DNA of 64,000 bases from Rhodoblastus sphagnicola (GCF_002937075.1 NZ_NHSJ01000034.1:62001-126000); one strand, 5' to 3'. Counted from the first letter of the stretch, positions 36,480-44,231 are shown. The notes: a model not told the origin generated them from the letters alone. Program-made: numbers and translations.

Positions 36480-36872
36480 TCACCCCGTATTGCGCATCAT
36501 GTCGGCGAGCTTCTGCACCTTATCGTGCAGTTGCACGCGGGTTTCGGCGTCGGCGACATGCTCCGCAAGCGCCAGATCCATGCATTCCATCCAGACGTCG
36601 GCGGCGTAATTGTCGATCGGAAAGGCCATGTGGCGCTGGCGCATGGGCGGATGGCCCTTTTCCGACGAATAGAGCACGGGTCCACCCGTCTGTTCGCTCA
36701 GAAATTTCTTGAGCACGCTCTTCATGCCGATGAGACCATCGCCATGCATGGCGCGAATGGTTTGCGCCTGCGGCAGCAGGCTCATTTGGCGGTAAAAACT
36801 CTCGACCACGCGATCGATCGCCTCGGCGCCGCCGATGCGCTCATAGATGCTGGCCGCCTCCGACTCGCTCAT
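36480..36872 (-). CDS. Truncated haemoglobin, copy 1
   Basis: The 130-residue globin has SIYERIGGAEAIDRVVESFY, a CD/E region with QTIRAMH and LKKFLSEQTGGPVLYS, and the proximal-histidine segment GHPPMRQRHMAFPI, as in 2/2 haemoglobins. It could bind O2 or NO near nitrogenase. It is about 70% identical by eye to the neighbour at 37023-37409. It is the last gene of a sigma-54-preceded unit. Confidence 0.88.
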   Translation of the reverse strand: MSESEAASIYERIGGAEAIDRVVESFYRQMSLLPQAQTIRAMHGDGLIGMKSVLKKFLSEQTGGPVLYSSEKGHPPMRQRHMAFPIDNYAADVWMECMDLALAEHVADAETRVQLHDKVQKLADMMRNTG

Positions 36873-36873
36873 G

Positions 36874-37020
36874 TCAATTCAACTCCCTCACGGCCGGGTC
36901 TTCGTCCGGCAAAAAGATTTCCGCGCGACGCGGCGCGCCTGCCGCCTTATAGGCGTGGACGCACGTCACTTCTATGTCACCATAAACGATCTTTTCAGAG
37001 CGCAACAGGGGATCGGCCGC
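36874..37020 (-). pseudogene. Truncated duplicate of the small gene at 37406-37672
   Basis: Between the two globin genes the minus strand encodes LLRSEKIVYGDIEVTCVHAY and RRAEIFLPDEDPAVREL, which parallels the C-terminus of the 88-residue protein upstream (LLRFEKIVYGDIELTHIYDY, RRAEIVMPDEDPTI). The N-terminal half is missing and no start codon with a ribosome binding site is seen. It marks the edge of a tandem duplication of the small gene plus globin. Confidence 0.75.
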
Positions 37021-37022
37021 GC

Positions 37023-37409
37023 TCACTCGGAATTGCGCATCCAGTCGGCGAGCTTTTTCATATTGTCGCGCAATTGCGCGCGCGCGTCGGCGTCGGCGAC
37101 ATGCTGCTCCAGCGCCGTGTCCATGCAGGCCATCCAGGCGTCGCGGGCGGCATTGTCGATGGGAAAGCCCATATGGCGCTGGCGCATGCGCGGATGACCC
37201 TTTTCCGGGGAATAGATCACGGGGCCGCCGGTCCATTCGCTCAGATATTTCTTCAGCACGCTCTTCACGCCGCCGAGATCGTCGGCATGCATGGCGCGGA
37301 TGGTTTGCGCCTGCGGCAACGTGTCCATGGCGAGATAGAAACTCTCGACCACGCGATCGATCGCGACGGCGCCGCCAATGCGCGCGTACATGCTCGCCGG
37401 TTCGCTCAT
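37023..37409 (-). CDS. Truncated haemoglobin, copy 2
   Basis: The 128-residue globin shows SMYARIGGAVAIDRVVESFY, LKKYLSEWTGGPVIYS and the proximal histidine in GHPRMRQRHMGFPI. It overlaps the upstream small gene by four bases, so the two are translationally coupled. Compared with copy 1 it is the more complete unit and is probably the parent of the duplication. Confidence 0.88.
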   Translation of the reverse strand: MSEPASMYARIGGAVAIDRVVESFYLAMDTLPQAQTIRAMHADDLGGVKSVLKKYLSEWTGGPVIYSPEKGHPRMRQRHMGFPIDNAARDAWMACMDTALEQHVADADARAQLRDNMKKLADWMRNSE

Positions 37410-37672
37410 GCCAGAAAATCCACAATGGTCGGGTCTTCGTCGGGCATGACGATTTCCGCGCGGCGCAACGCGCCATTGGCGTCGTAATCGTAAATATGGG
37501 TCAGTTCTATGTCGCCATAGACGATCTTTTCAAACCGCAGCAAACGCTCCGCCTCGTCATAATCGGCGCGAATAAAAGTGTTGCGGTTGGCGAGCGCCTC
37601 CGGCGCGATCTCGCTCACGAGCTTCAGCGGCAGTTTGACGCCATTGGTGGCGAGGAAATAGCGTCGGGTCAT
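37406..37672 (-). CDS. Small protein paired with globin, unknown function
   Basis: An 88-residue protein beginning MTRRYFLATNGVKLPLKLVS, with IRADYDEAERLLRFEKIVYG in the middle and an acidic C-terminus. It resembles small uncharacterised proteins of nif regions (possibly DUF6156), but this was not confirmed. It lies two bases after the Rieske gene and overlaps the globin gene. A damaged second copy of its 3' half lies at 36874-37020. Confidence 0.7.
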   Translation of the reverse strand: MTRRYFLATNGVKLPLKLVSEIAPEALANRNTFIRADYDEAERLLRFEKIVYGDIELTHIYDYDANGALRRAEIVMPDEDPTIVDFLA

Positions 37673-37674
37673 GG

Positions 37675-38121
37675 TCAGCCCAGGGGTATCGTGATGTCCA
37701 TGGTGTCGTCGTCGTCCCAGGAGCGTTGCTCCTCGACCAGTTTGACGCCGTGGATGCAGACATCGCCCGTGACCACCGCCACGCCGATTTTTACAAGTTG
37801 CGCGCCCTCGCAGGGGCCGGCGACGCATTTGCCGCTTTCGAGGTCGAATTGCGAACCGTGCCGCCCGCAGCGCAGCAGCGCGCCGCTGTCGTCGAAGAAT
37901 GTCCCCGAGCCGACATTGAGCCACACCCCCTGGTGCGGGCAGGCGTTGCGATAGGCGAAATGGTCGCCGCGCTTGTTGCGGGCGATGACAATGCGGAACG
38001 GTTTGTGGCCGTCCCCGTCGGGTTCGGCGAGATCGAACGCCCGCGCGCCGCCGCGCGGAATCTCCTCGACTTCACAAATGGCGAAATATTCAGGGCGCGG
38101 CCTGTCCGCACTGACGCTCAT
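37675..38121 (-). CDS. Rieske [2Fe-2S] ferredoxin-like protein
   Basis: The 148-residue protein has the Rieske box pair NACPHQGVWLN (C-x-H) and LRCGRHGSQFD (C-x2-H). It is soluble, without a signal or membrane anchor. It should act as an electron carrier or sensor. It is the first gene of the Rieske-small gene-globin unit with a sigma-54 promoter 35 bases upstream. A second Rieske gene of the island lies at 52248. Confidence 0.9.
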   Translation of the reverse strand: MSVSADRPRPEYFAICEVEEIPRGGARAFDLAEPDGDGHKPFRIVIARNKRGDHFAYRNACPHQGVWLNVGSGTFFDDSGALLRCGRHGSQFDLESGKCVAGPCEGAQLVKIGVAVVTGDVCIHGVKLVEEQRSWDDDDTMDITIPLG

Positions 38122-38155
38122 GGCGGGCTCTCGTAGCTGGAAACGTCACGAAATT

Positions 38156-38171
38156 TGCAAGAAACGCGCCA
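38156..38171 (-). promoter_or_regulatory. Sigma-54 promoter of the Rieske-globin unit
   Basis: On the minus strand the site reads TGGCGC-N5-TTGCA, identical in its conserved bases to the other nif promoters here. The predicted start near 38144 leaves a 23-base leader before the Rieske ATG. No TGT-N10-ACA was found nearby. Confidence 0.8.
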
Positions 38172-38189
38172 AGGACCACGGAGAAACCA

Positions 38190-38834
38190 ATGCCGATGAA
38201 ACTCTACATGACGCCGGGCTCGTGCTCGACCGCCATCCACATATTGCTGGAAGAACTGGAGGAGGTCTTTGAAGCCCATATCGTCAACCTGCCGGCCGGC
38301 GACCAGTTCAAGCCCGACTATCTCGCCATCAATCCCAAGGCCAACATACCCGCCCTCGTGCGTCCCGATGGTTCGGTGCTGACCGAGGTGCCCGCCATCG
38401 CCTTCTGGCTGGCGAAAACCCGCCGCAAGGGCAAATTCTGGCCGGACAACCCCGAGGACGAGACCCGCGCGCTCGAAACCATGATTTTCGTCGCCTCGTC
38501 CATCCACGGCCACGGTTTCGCGCGCTATTTCGCGCCCGGACATTTCTGCGCGGATTCGGCGCTGCACGAGAGCGTCAAGGCGCAGGGCCTCGCGCTGGCG
38601 CAAAAGGGGCTGGCGCTGGTGAACCGCCAGTTGGAGGGCCGCGACTGGGTCGCCCAAAGTTTTTCCGCAGCCGATCCCGTGCTGTTCTATGTCGTGTTCT
38701 GGGCCGACAAGGTGGGCATGCGCCTGCCCGCCAATATCCTGCGCCATTACCGGACCATGCTGGCGCGCCCGGCGGTCAACCAGGTTTTGCGCGAGGAAGG
38801 CTATCGGCCGGAAACGCTGGCCAAAGGCGCGTGA
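38190..38834 (+). CDS. Glutathione S-transferase family protein
   Basis: The 214-residue protein has a thioredoxin-fold N-terminal domain (KLYMTPGSCSTAIHILLEEL, NPKANIPALVR, LTEVPAIAFWLA) and an all-helical C-terminal domain. GST-like genes often lie in nif clusters; the role is unknown. GGAGAAACCA precedes ATG 38190. The gene diverges from the Rieske-globin unit. Confidence 0.88.
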   Translation: MPMKLYMTPGSCSTAIHILLEELEEVFEAHIVNLPAGDQFKPDYLAINPKANIPALVRPDGSVLTEVPAIAFWLAKTRRKGKFWPDNPEDETRALETMIFVASSIHGHGFARYFAPGHFCADSALHESVKAQGLALAQKGLALVNRQLEGRDWVAQSFSAADPVLFYVVFWADKVGMRLPANILRHYRTMLARPAVNQVLREEGYRPETLAKGA

Positions 38835-38923
38835 AGGGCTTGTCTGACACGCGACAAAGCGCGAAACAGGGAAGCGCGTTTCTTGCATGGCTCCCGCGAA
38901 ACGCGCAGGCGGAAAGGTTTGAC

Positions 38924-39349
38924 ATGACTCTGGACGAAATCATCGAAAGTTTCGAGTTCCTCGACGATTGGGACGACCGCTACCGCTATCTGATCGAAAT
39001 CGGCCGCAGCCTCGATCCTCTGCCGGAGGCGGCGCATACCGACGCCAACAAGGTGCGGGGCTGCGCCAGTCAGGTCTGGCTGCAAACGACCATCTCGCGC
39101 AACGCCGACGGCGTTCCGGTGCTGAACTTTCTCGGCGACAGCGACGCCCATATCGTGCGCGGTCTGGTCGCGCTGACGCTGGCCTATTTCTCCGGCCATA
39201 CCGCCAAGGAAATCATCGCCGCCGACGCGCCGGCCCTGTTCCGGCGGCTGGGCTTCGAGCAGCACCTGACCCCGCAGCGCTCCAACGGCCTGCGCTCGAT
39301 GGTCGATCGCATCAAACGCGACGCCGCGGCCGCGCTCGCCGCCGCCTGA
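38924..39349 (+). CDS. sufE: SufE-family sulfur acceptor
   Basis: The 141-residue protein shows the SufE pattern: EIIESFEFLDDWDDRYRYLI, LPEAAHTDANKVRGCASQVW with the acceptor cysteine, and LVALTLAYFSGHTAKEI. It should take persulfide from a desulfurase such as NifS. GGAAAGG before ATG 38924 sets the start, 90 bases after the GST gene, probably cotranscribed. Confidence 0.92.
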   Translation: MTLDEIIESFEFLDDWDDRYRYLIEIGRSLDPLPEAAHTDANKVRGCASQVWLQTTISRNADGVPVLNFLGDSDAHIVRGLVALTLAYFSGHTAKEIIAADAPALFRRLGFEQHLTPQRSNGLRSMVDRIKRDAAAALAAA

Positions 39350-39379
39350 ATTTCGGAAAAATCGTATCGGAAAAATCGC

Positions 39380-39410
39380 AAAAAAACCCGCCGGCGCCCA
39401 GCCGACGGGT
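39380..39410 (-). terminator. Terminator at the end of the nifB operon
   Basis: Reading the minus strand, CCCGTCGGC and GCCGGCGGG form a hairpin followed by seven T residues, nine bases beyond the stop of the last small ORF. Confidence 0.85.
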
Positions 39411-39418
39411 CGAAACAG

Positions 39419-39631
39419 TCAGACGCCGGCTTCCGCCTTCAGCGCGTCGAGGTCGCTCGGCGACAGCCGGAAAATGTGGCGTCCGCCCGACAGCGCCGCG
39501 CCGGCGTGCGGAACCTTCTGGCAGAGGAAGTTGAACCATTGCTGTCCCGTCAGATTCGCGGGACGCTCGCCGATCTCCTTGATCGTGCCGTCGGGATAGT
39601 AGCAGGCGTGGACGATAACTTCAGTCGTCAT
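39419..39631 (-). CDS. Small hypothetical protein at the end of the nifB operon
   Basis: A 70-residue protein (TEVIVHACYYPDGTIKEIG, LTGQQWFNFLCQKVP, GGRHIFRLSPSDLDAL) of unrecognised family. GGGAG before ATG 39631 supports translation. It lies 207 bases after the ferredoxin gene and just before a terminator, so it either ends the nifB transcript or has its own promoter, which was not seen. Confidence 0.65.
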   Translation of the reverse strand: MTTEVIVHACYYPDGTIKEIGERPANLTGQQWFNFLCQKVPHAGAALSGGRHIFRLSPSDLDALKAEAGV

Positions 39632-39838
39632 AGTGTTAACTCCCTGACAATAGCCCCTTCCCGATACGCTCTCCCGCTTCGCCCGAATCCCGGAGAGCGC
39701 CCGGGCCGTCGCGCTTTGCGGAGGCCGGGGACGGTCCCTCCGCGCGCGTCGCCGGCTCATGAAAAGACAAGCCGGCGCCTTTCCCGCGCGACGACTTTTT
39801 TGCCGCGCGGGTCACTTGCGTCTGAATCTAAAAAACGA

Positions 39839-40138
39839 TCAGACGAAGCTGAGAATTTCCACCTTGACGTTTTCCGTGCCCAAAATGCTGCTCTGGCAGG
39901 CGAGGCGCGACTTGGAGCCGACGCCGACGAGTTCGTCGAGCTTGGAATTCTCTTCCTTGGTGGTTTTGGTCACGCCCTTGCGGCCTTCGAGCACGGAAAT
40001 GTGGCAGGAGCCGCATTGGGCCTTGCCGTCGCATTTGTGGTTGAAACCCGGAATCGCCTTGAGGATCACGGAGAGAAGCGTCTCGCCCTCGTTGGCTTCC
40101 ACCACCGCGCCCGAAGGCGCCAAAGTCACAGATACCAT
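39839..40138 (-). CDS. [2Fe-2S] plant-type ferredoxin
   Basis: The 100-residue protein has the cluster motif CDGKAQCGSCHISVLEG and a fourth cysteine in SRLACQSS. It is an electron carrier, probably for FeMo-co synthesis or nitrogenase reduction given its place in the nifB operon. The start is set at ATG 40138; ATG 40153 would add five residues. Confidence 0.9.
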   Translation of the reverse strand: MVSVTLAPSGAVVEANEGETLLSVILKAIPGFNHKCDGKAQCGSCHISVLEGRKGVTKTTKEENSKLDELVGVGSKSRLACQSSILGTENVKVEILSFV

Positions 40139-40201
40139 TCGTCCCAACTCCATTATTATCGACGCCGCTTGGCGCGGTCGTCGTTTTGCGTCCGGCGCCG
40201 C

Positions 40202-41398
40202 TCAATAAATGGCGGCGCCGGCGCCCACGGTGACCGACGCGTCCTTCATGGTCGCGACGATGAATTCGATCTGCTCCGCGCTGAGGTGGCTGTGGAACGG
40301 CAGCGCCACCGCGCGATCGGCCACCTTTTCGGTGACGAGAAGGTCGCCGCGCCGCCAGCCGCGCTCGAAATAATGGCGTTGCAAATGCAGCGGCGCGCTA
40401 TAGGGCGCGGCCTCGATCTGTTCGAGCGCCAGATCCTCGACGATGGAATCGCGGCTCTTCCGGTCAAAGCGCGTGCCGAGATGCACGACATAGACGAACC
40501 AGTGCAGGTCGGTGACATCCGGCCCGATATAGGGCGGCTTGATGCCCTCAAAACTCTGGACGAAACCGGCGTAGGTCGTTTCGGTCTCGCGGCGTTTCGC
40601 CAGGATTTCGTCGAGCCGCGACAATTGCACCAGACCGAGCGCGGCGGATATGTCGCTCATCTTGGCCTGAAAGGCCGGGGCGCTGGTCACGGCCACCGAG
40701 CCGCGCTCCTCCACCGCATGGGAGCGGCGGCGGCGGATGGCCATGGCCAGATTGACATTGTCGGTGACGATCATGCCGCCCTCGCCGCAGGTCAGCGGCG
40801 ACGGCTGCGAAAAATCGAAGAAGCTGGCGTCGCCGAACGTGCCGACGAGTTCGCCCTTGTAGCGCGAGCCGATGGATTCGCTGCAATCCTCGATCAGCGG
40901 CGCGCCGGCCTTGTCCGCGAGTTCCCGCAGCGCGGTCCAGTCAGCGGGATGGCCGTTGACATTGAGCGCGACAATGGCGCGGGTCTTGTCGGTGAGTTTC
41001 AGTTCCGCCTTTTTCGCGGTGACGCAGCCCGACCAGTAATCGATGTCGGCGAATACAGGCGTCGCGCCAAGCGCGGCGATGGCCTGCGCGCATTCGCGGA
41101 AGGAGTACGCCGGCGCGATCACCTCGTCGCCGGGGCCAATGCCCTGCGCCGTGAGAATGAGCATGAGGCCCAGCGTTCCGCTGGGAACCGCGATGGCGTA
41201 GCGCCGCCCGAGATAGGCCGCGAACGCCTTTTCGAACTCATCGACCACCGGGCCGGCGCCGAGGAACGGCGAGCGCAGCACGGACTCGACCGCCTTCAGC
41301 TCTTCCGCCGTGAGATCGGGGTCGGACAGCGGAATCGGCTCGTCCGGGATTTCGATATATTGGCCTTCGCCTTCGTCGCTGTAATCGTATTCGGTCAT
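40202..41398 (-). CDS. DegT/DnrJ/EryC1-type aminotransferase fold protein lacking the PLP lysine
   Basis: The 398-residue protein has the DegT fold signatures LRSPFLGAGPVVDEFEKAFA, AVPSGTLGLMLIL, GDEVIAPAYSFRECA, PLIEDCSESIGSRYKG and a GEGGMIVTD motif. In active members the segment before GEGG contains the PLP-binding lysine (xxTKxLTxGEGG); here it reads FFDFSQPSPLTCGEGG, so the lysine is replaced by serine. Transamination by the usual mechanism is unlikely. It overlaps the preceding 86-residue ORF by four bases in the nifB operon, so a nitrogenase-related role is inferred. Confidence 0.85.
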   Translation of the reverse strand: MTEYDYSDEGEGQYIEIPDEPIPLSDPDLTAEELKAVESVLRSPFLGAGPVVDEFEKAFAAYLGRRYAIAVPSGTLGLMLILTAQGIGPGDEVIAPAYSFRECAQAIAALGATPVFADIDYWSGCVTAKKAELKLTDKTRAIVALNVNGHPADWTALRELADKAGAPLIEDCSESIGSRYKGELVGTFGDASFFDFSQPSPLTCGEGGMIVTDNVNLAMAIRRRRSHAVEERGSVAVTSAPAFQAKMSDISAALGLVQLSRLDEILAKRRETETTYAGFVQSFEGIKPPYIGPDVTDLHWFVYVVHLGTRFDRKSRDSIVEDLALEQIEAAPYSAPLHLQRHYFERGWRRGDLLVTEKVADRAVALPFHSHLSAEQIEFIVATMKDASVTVGAGAAIY

Positions 41399-41655
41399 TT
41401 GACAGCCCGCCTGGCCAGAATGAAGCCGGTCGCCTGGGCGGGATCGGCCACCACGACAGGGCAATGGTCGCCGCCGACGAGATGGAGGTCGAACAGACCC
41501 GCCGTCTTGTAAGGCGTCTCCGCGACATCGGAGGCGTCGCAGCGCAGCCAGGCCATGCGCGGATATTTTGCGCGCAATTCCGCCAGAACCACCGGAGATT
41601 GCGCCGCTGCCACTTGCGCCTCGATGTCGATCAGGACGGCTTCGTCGATACCCAT
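41395..41655 (-). CDS. Small nif-linked protein (DUF6129-like)
   Basis: An 86-residue protein with VLAELRAKYPRMAWLRCDA and GLFDLHLVGGDHCPVVVAD, then ATGFILARR. It resembles the small nif-associated family DUF6129, but this is from memory of the pattern only. GGAGG lies five bases before ATG 41655, and its end overlaps the DegT-like gene by four bases. It is in the nifB operon. Confidence 0.7.
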   Translation of the reverse strand: MGIDEAVLIDIEAQVAAAQSPVVLAELRAKYPRMAWLRCDASDVAETPYKTAGLFDLHLVGGDHCPVVVADPAQATGFILARRAVK

Positions 41656-41668
41656 TTTCGCCTCCAAA

Positions 41669-41908
41669 TCAGACCGGCTCGATTTCCTCTTCGAGGCAGC
41701 CGACCACGTATTTCTGTTCGAATTCGACCATGTAGATGGGCGTGCTGGTCTCGACATGGGCGCCGACCTGCACGATTTCGCCCAATGTCCCTTCCGGGGC
41801 CAGCACCGCGTCCTCATCGACGCCGGGGAAGGAGCCGTCATTGACGAGGTCTTGCAGGCAGCGCACGCGCATGCCCCATTGGAATTTCGGTTCGCGCGGA
41901 TCAATCAT
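41669..41908 (-). CDS. nifZ: NifZ-domain protein, short copy
   Basis: The 79-residue protein has the NifZ pattern: KFQWGMRVRCLQDLVNDGSF, EGTLGEIVQVGAHVE and PIYMVEFEQKYVVGCLEEE. NifZ assists formation of the second P-cluster in NifDK. It overlaps the longer nifZ by four bases; two adjacent NifZ-like genes may act as partners. Confidence 0.85.
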   Translation of the reverse strand: MIDPREPKFQWGMRVRCLQDLVNDGSFPGVDEDAVLAPEGTLGEIVQVGAHVETSTPIYMVEFEQKYVVGCLEEEIEPV

Positions 41909-42225
41909 GCGTCCAGCTCCTGCGGCAGGGGAAGGTCTTCGTCGTCGGCGCTGATGTCGGCCGATTCGAGTTCGCGGCGCTTCATGCCGACGCGGTTGCC
42001 GCTGTCGAGGAATTCGACGCCGTAAATGTAAAACTGTTGCAGAAAGGTCCCGATGCTCACGACATAGCCGACCTCGCCCTTCTTCACGAGCTGCTCGCCG
42101 ATCTCCTTGCCGGCATAGGTGCCGTCATTGCGCACCATGCGCTTCGCCCTGACTTTGGCGCCGTAATTGAAGAACGGCGGCTCCGTCAGTTCACAGACAT
42201 CGCTGTCACGAACGATATTGCTCAT
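41905..42225 (-). CDS. nifZ: Nitrogen fixation protein NifZ
   Basis: The 106-residue protein shows PPFFNYGAKVRAKRMVRNDG, KKGEVGYVVSIGTFLQQFY and YGVEFLDSGNRVGMKRREL, as in NifZ, with an acidic tail. It is expected to help P-cluster maturation. Its start overlaps the end of the LRV protein gene by 20 bases. Confidence 0.9.
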   Translation of the reverse strand: MSNIVRDSDVCELTEPPFFNYGAKVRAKRMVRNDGTYAGKEIGEQLVKKGEVGYVVSIGTFLQQFYIYGVEFLDSGNRVGMKRRELESADISADDEDLPLPQELDA

Positions 42226-42979
42226 TCTCGCTCCTCCCTTCCGCGAGACGCTTGCGCGCGGTCTCGCGCACCATCTCGTCCTCGTCCTCGGCCAATTGCG
42301 CCAGCAGGTCCAAATCGATCCGGCTCGCCGCCTCGTGGCGCACGCGCCAGTCCTCATCCTGGCTCATGCGCGCCAGATGGTGCGGCGCCAGCCGCTGGGC
42401 GACCTCAAGCCGCACCCGCGCCTCGGTGTCGGTCATCATGCGCATCAGCACGTCATGTTCGGCGCGCTGCGCCACCACCCGGCGCACTTCCGGTTCGGGA
42501 TCTCCGACCATCCACTCCAGCAGATTCGGCGCCAGTCTCCGCGCAATCACCTGACGGACATAGTAATCTTCATCCTGCAACATCGGGACCAGATCGGAAT
42601 CGTCCAGCAGCGTGACGATGCGGATGCGGACTTCGCGATGCGGGTCGTGACGCAGTTTCAGAATATGCTTCTTCGGCAGGCGCCGCGCGGCGTTCCAGCG
42701 CACGGTCTCTTCGGGGTCATCGAGCAGGGGGACCAGCAGGAACACCGCCGCGTGCTTCGCGGCTATGGCGCGCACCTCGAAATGTTCGTGCCTGAGATAG
42801 TCGTTGGCGAGCAGCGGATTCCAGTTGAAAAACCGGTCGATGCGCCGGGCGTAGCGGTCGTTGACGCAGGCGTGGGAAAGCCGACATTTGCCCGCGCTGA
42901 GCATGTCCTGATGCCGACAGGCGCGACAATCGACCTGCTCGCCGCGCCAGTCCACGGTTTCGTCAATCGTATCATTCAT
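42206..42979 (-). CDS. LRV (leucine-rich variant) repeat protein with N-terminal 4Fe-4S motif
   Basis: The 257-residue protein has four N-terminal cysteines (C18, C21, C32, C38, in VDCRACRHQ and KCRLSHAC), as in the LRV [4Fe-4S] domain. About seven helical repeats follow, each like LLDDPEETVRWNAARRLP or DEDWRVRHEAASR. The Azotobacter LRV protein is also nif-linked. A protein-protein or protein-cluster scaffold is likely. It overlaps the TPR gene by eight bases. Confidence 0.88.
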   Translation of the reverse strand: MNDTIDETVDWRGEQVDCRACRHQDMLSAGKCRLSHACVNDRYARRIDRFFNWNPLLANDYLRHEHFEVRAIAAKHAAVFLLVPLLDDPEETVRWNAARRLPKKHILKLRHDPHREVRIRIVTLLDDSDLVPMLQDEDYYVRQVIARRLAPNLLEWMVGDPEPEVRRVVAQRAEHDVLMRMMTDTEARVRLEVAQRLAPHHLARMSQDEDWRVRHEAASRIDLDLLAQLAEDEDEMVRETARKRLAEGRSENEQYRS

Positions 42980-43508
42980 TCCCGCTCTCCGCGCGCTGGA
43001 GAACGTCGAGCAACAGTTTCGCGTTGACGCGATCGGTCGGGTCGAGTTCGAGCAATTTTTCCGCGGCCGCGCGGCCCTCGTCAAGATCGCCGAGCCGCAG
43101 ATGCAGATAAGCGTAGCCCTTCAGGCAGAACATGAAGAACCGCGCCATCACGTCGTCATAGCAGCCGAAATCCGCGTCGGTCGCGCGGACGTCGCGCCAG
43201 TCGGTGCAAAAGTTCTTTTCGCGCGCCGTCTTGGTCAGGCAGCGCTTGCCGATGGCGAGAGCTTCCTCAAGCCGGCCCTTGTAAAAGAAATAGCGGTACC
43301 AACCGATCAGCACCGCGAAATGGTCCGGGGCGGCGGCTTCCGCGTCGCGCAAAAAAGCTTCGGCGGTTTGCGGGTCCGCATAGTTCAGCCCCGCCTGCTC
43401 CAGAGCGCGCTCGGCCTGGAGGGGAAGCCCGCCGCCGAAGATCGCATGCGACAGCACGCCCTCTTCGGCGAACAAGACCTCACTCTGACGCGACGCGGCC
43501 TGGATCAT
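42972..43508 (-). CDS. TPR-like helical repeat protein in the nifB operon
   Basis: The 178-residue protein has TPR-like helices (AFLRDAEAAAPDHFAVLIGW, KGRLEEALAIGKRCL, AYLHLRLGDLDEGRAAAEKL). It is soluble and likely a scaffold or chaperone. ATG 43508 is one base downstream of the preceding iscA stop. Its exact role in nitrogen fixation is unknown. Confidence 0.8.
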   Translation of the reverse strand: MIQAASRQSEVLFAEEGVLSHAIFGGGLPLQAERALEQAGLNYADPQTAEAFLRDAEAAAPDHFAVLIGWYRYFFYKGRLEEALAIGKRCLTKTAREKNFCTDWRDVRATDADFGCYDDVMARFFMFCLKGYAYLHLRLGDLDEGRAAAEKLLELDPTDRVNAKLLLDVLQRAESGNE

Positions 43509-43509
43509 G

Positions 43510-43824
43510 TCAGTTGGAGCTGCAGCAGGCCTGCGCCTTGGGGTCGTGGAAGACAAGGCCGGTCGAGGTGGGGGTCTCCGCGAAATCCACGGTGACGCCT
43601 TGAAGCAGCAGGCGGCTTTCCGCCGGCAGGAACAGTTTGACGCCATCGCGGATGACGACGGCGTCGCCCGGCATCGGCTCGGGCAAAACGGCGATATCGG
43701 CTGACAGGCCGGAGCAGCCGCCCGGCGTCACGGCAAGGCGGAAGCCGGCGCCGGCGCCGCCATCGCTCATGACCATCATGCGCATGAAACGTTGGGCTTT
43801 TGGCGTGACGGTGAAATTGGTCAT
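43510..43824 (-). CDS. A-type iron-sulfur carrier (IscA/HesB family), nifB operon
   Basis: The 104-residue protein has LAVTPGGCSGLSADI and the C-terminal QACCSS instead of the usual C-x-C. With cysteines adjacent (CC), cluster binding may differ from other family members. It is one of three A-type carriers in the island and lies after a large inverted repeat downstream of fdxN. Confidence 0.88.
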   Translation of the reverse strand: MTNFTVTPKAQRFMRMMVMSDGGAGAGFRLAVTPGGCSGLSADIAVLPEPMPGDAVVIRDGVKLFLPAESRLLLQGVTVDFAETPTSTGLVFHDPKAQACCSSN

Positions 43825-43846
43825 GACGGTCCTTTCGATTGTCCGC

Positions 43847-43993
43847 GGTGGACCGCCCTCGCCCTTCGAGACGGCTCCTGCGGAGCCTCCTCAGGGTGAG
43901 GGCTACTCTCGGGTTAACGCTTGCTGAAAGTAGCCCTCATGGTGAGGAGGTCCGCGCAGCGGACCGTCTCGAACCACGAGGGCAGGCCACGCA
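43847..43993. repeat. Large intergenic inverted repeat (TTCGAGACGG type), copy 2, inside the nifB operon
   Basis: Arms of about 55 bases (CCTTCGAGACGGCTCCTGCG...GAGGGCTAC and GTAGCCCTCATGG...CCGTCTCGAACCACGAGG) lie between fdxN and iscA. When transcribed it would form a long hairpin within the polycistronic mRNA. Confidence 0.8.
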
Positions 43994-44009
43994 TTCGTGG
44001 CCCAACCCT

Positions 44010-44231
44010 TTACGCCGGCTGGTAGCGCGGGTAGGCCGCGTCGATGATGCAGGTCTTGTCCACAGGGCAGACCGCGACGCATTGCGCCGTGTCGTAATGG
44101 CCGATGCACTCGGTGCATTTGGCGGGATCGATCACAAAGGTTCCGCCCTTTTCCGAAATGGCCTCATTGGGGCATTCCGCTTCGCAGGCCGAGCAATTGG
44201 TGCATTGCGACGCAACGATCTTATACGCCAT
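44010..44231 (-). CDS. fdxN: 2[4Fe-4S] ferredoxin, nif type
   Basis: The 73-residue protein carries [12 protein letters not shown] and [18 protein letters not shown], the FdxN pattern with a long spacer in the second motif. It should reduce nitrogenase or serve NifB. The start overlaps the nifB stop by 11 bases. Confidence 0.93.
   Translation of the reverse strand: MAYKIVASQCTNCSACEAECPNEAISEKGGTFVIDPAKCTECIGHYDTAQCVAVCPVDKTCIIDAAYPRYQPA

Noticed and set aside
38144-38159. Plus-strand sigma-54 promoter for the GST gene
   Set aside because: CGTCAC-N5-TTGCA lacks the required -24 GG; it overlaps the much better minus-strand promoter.
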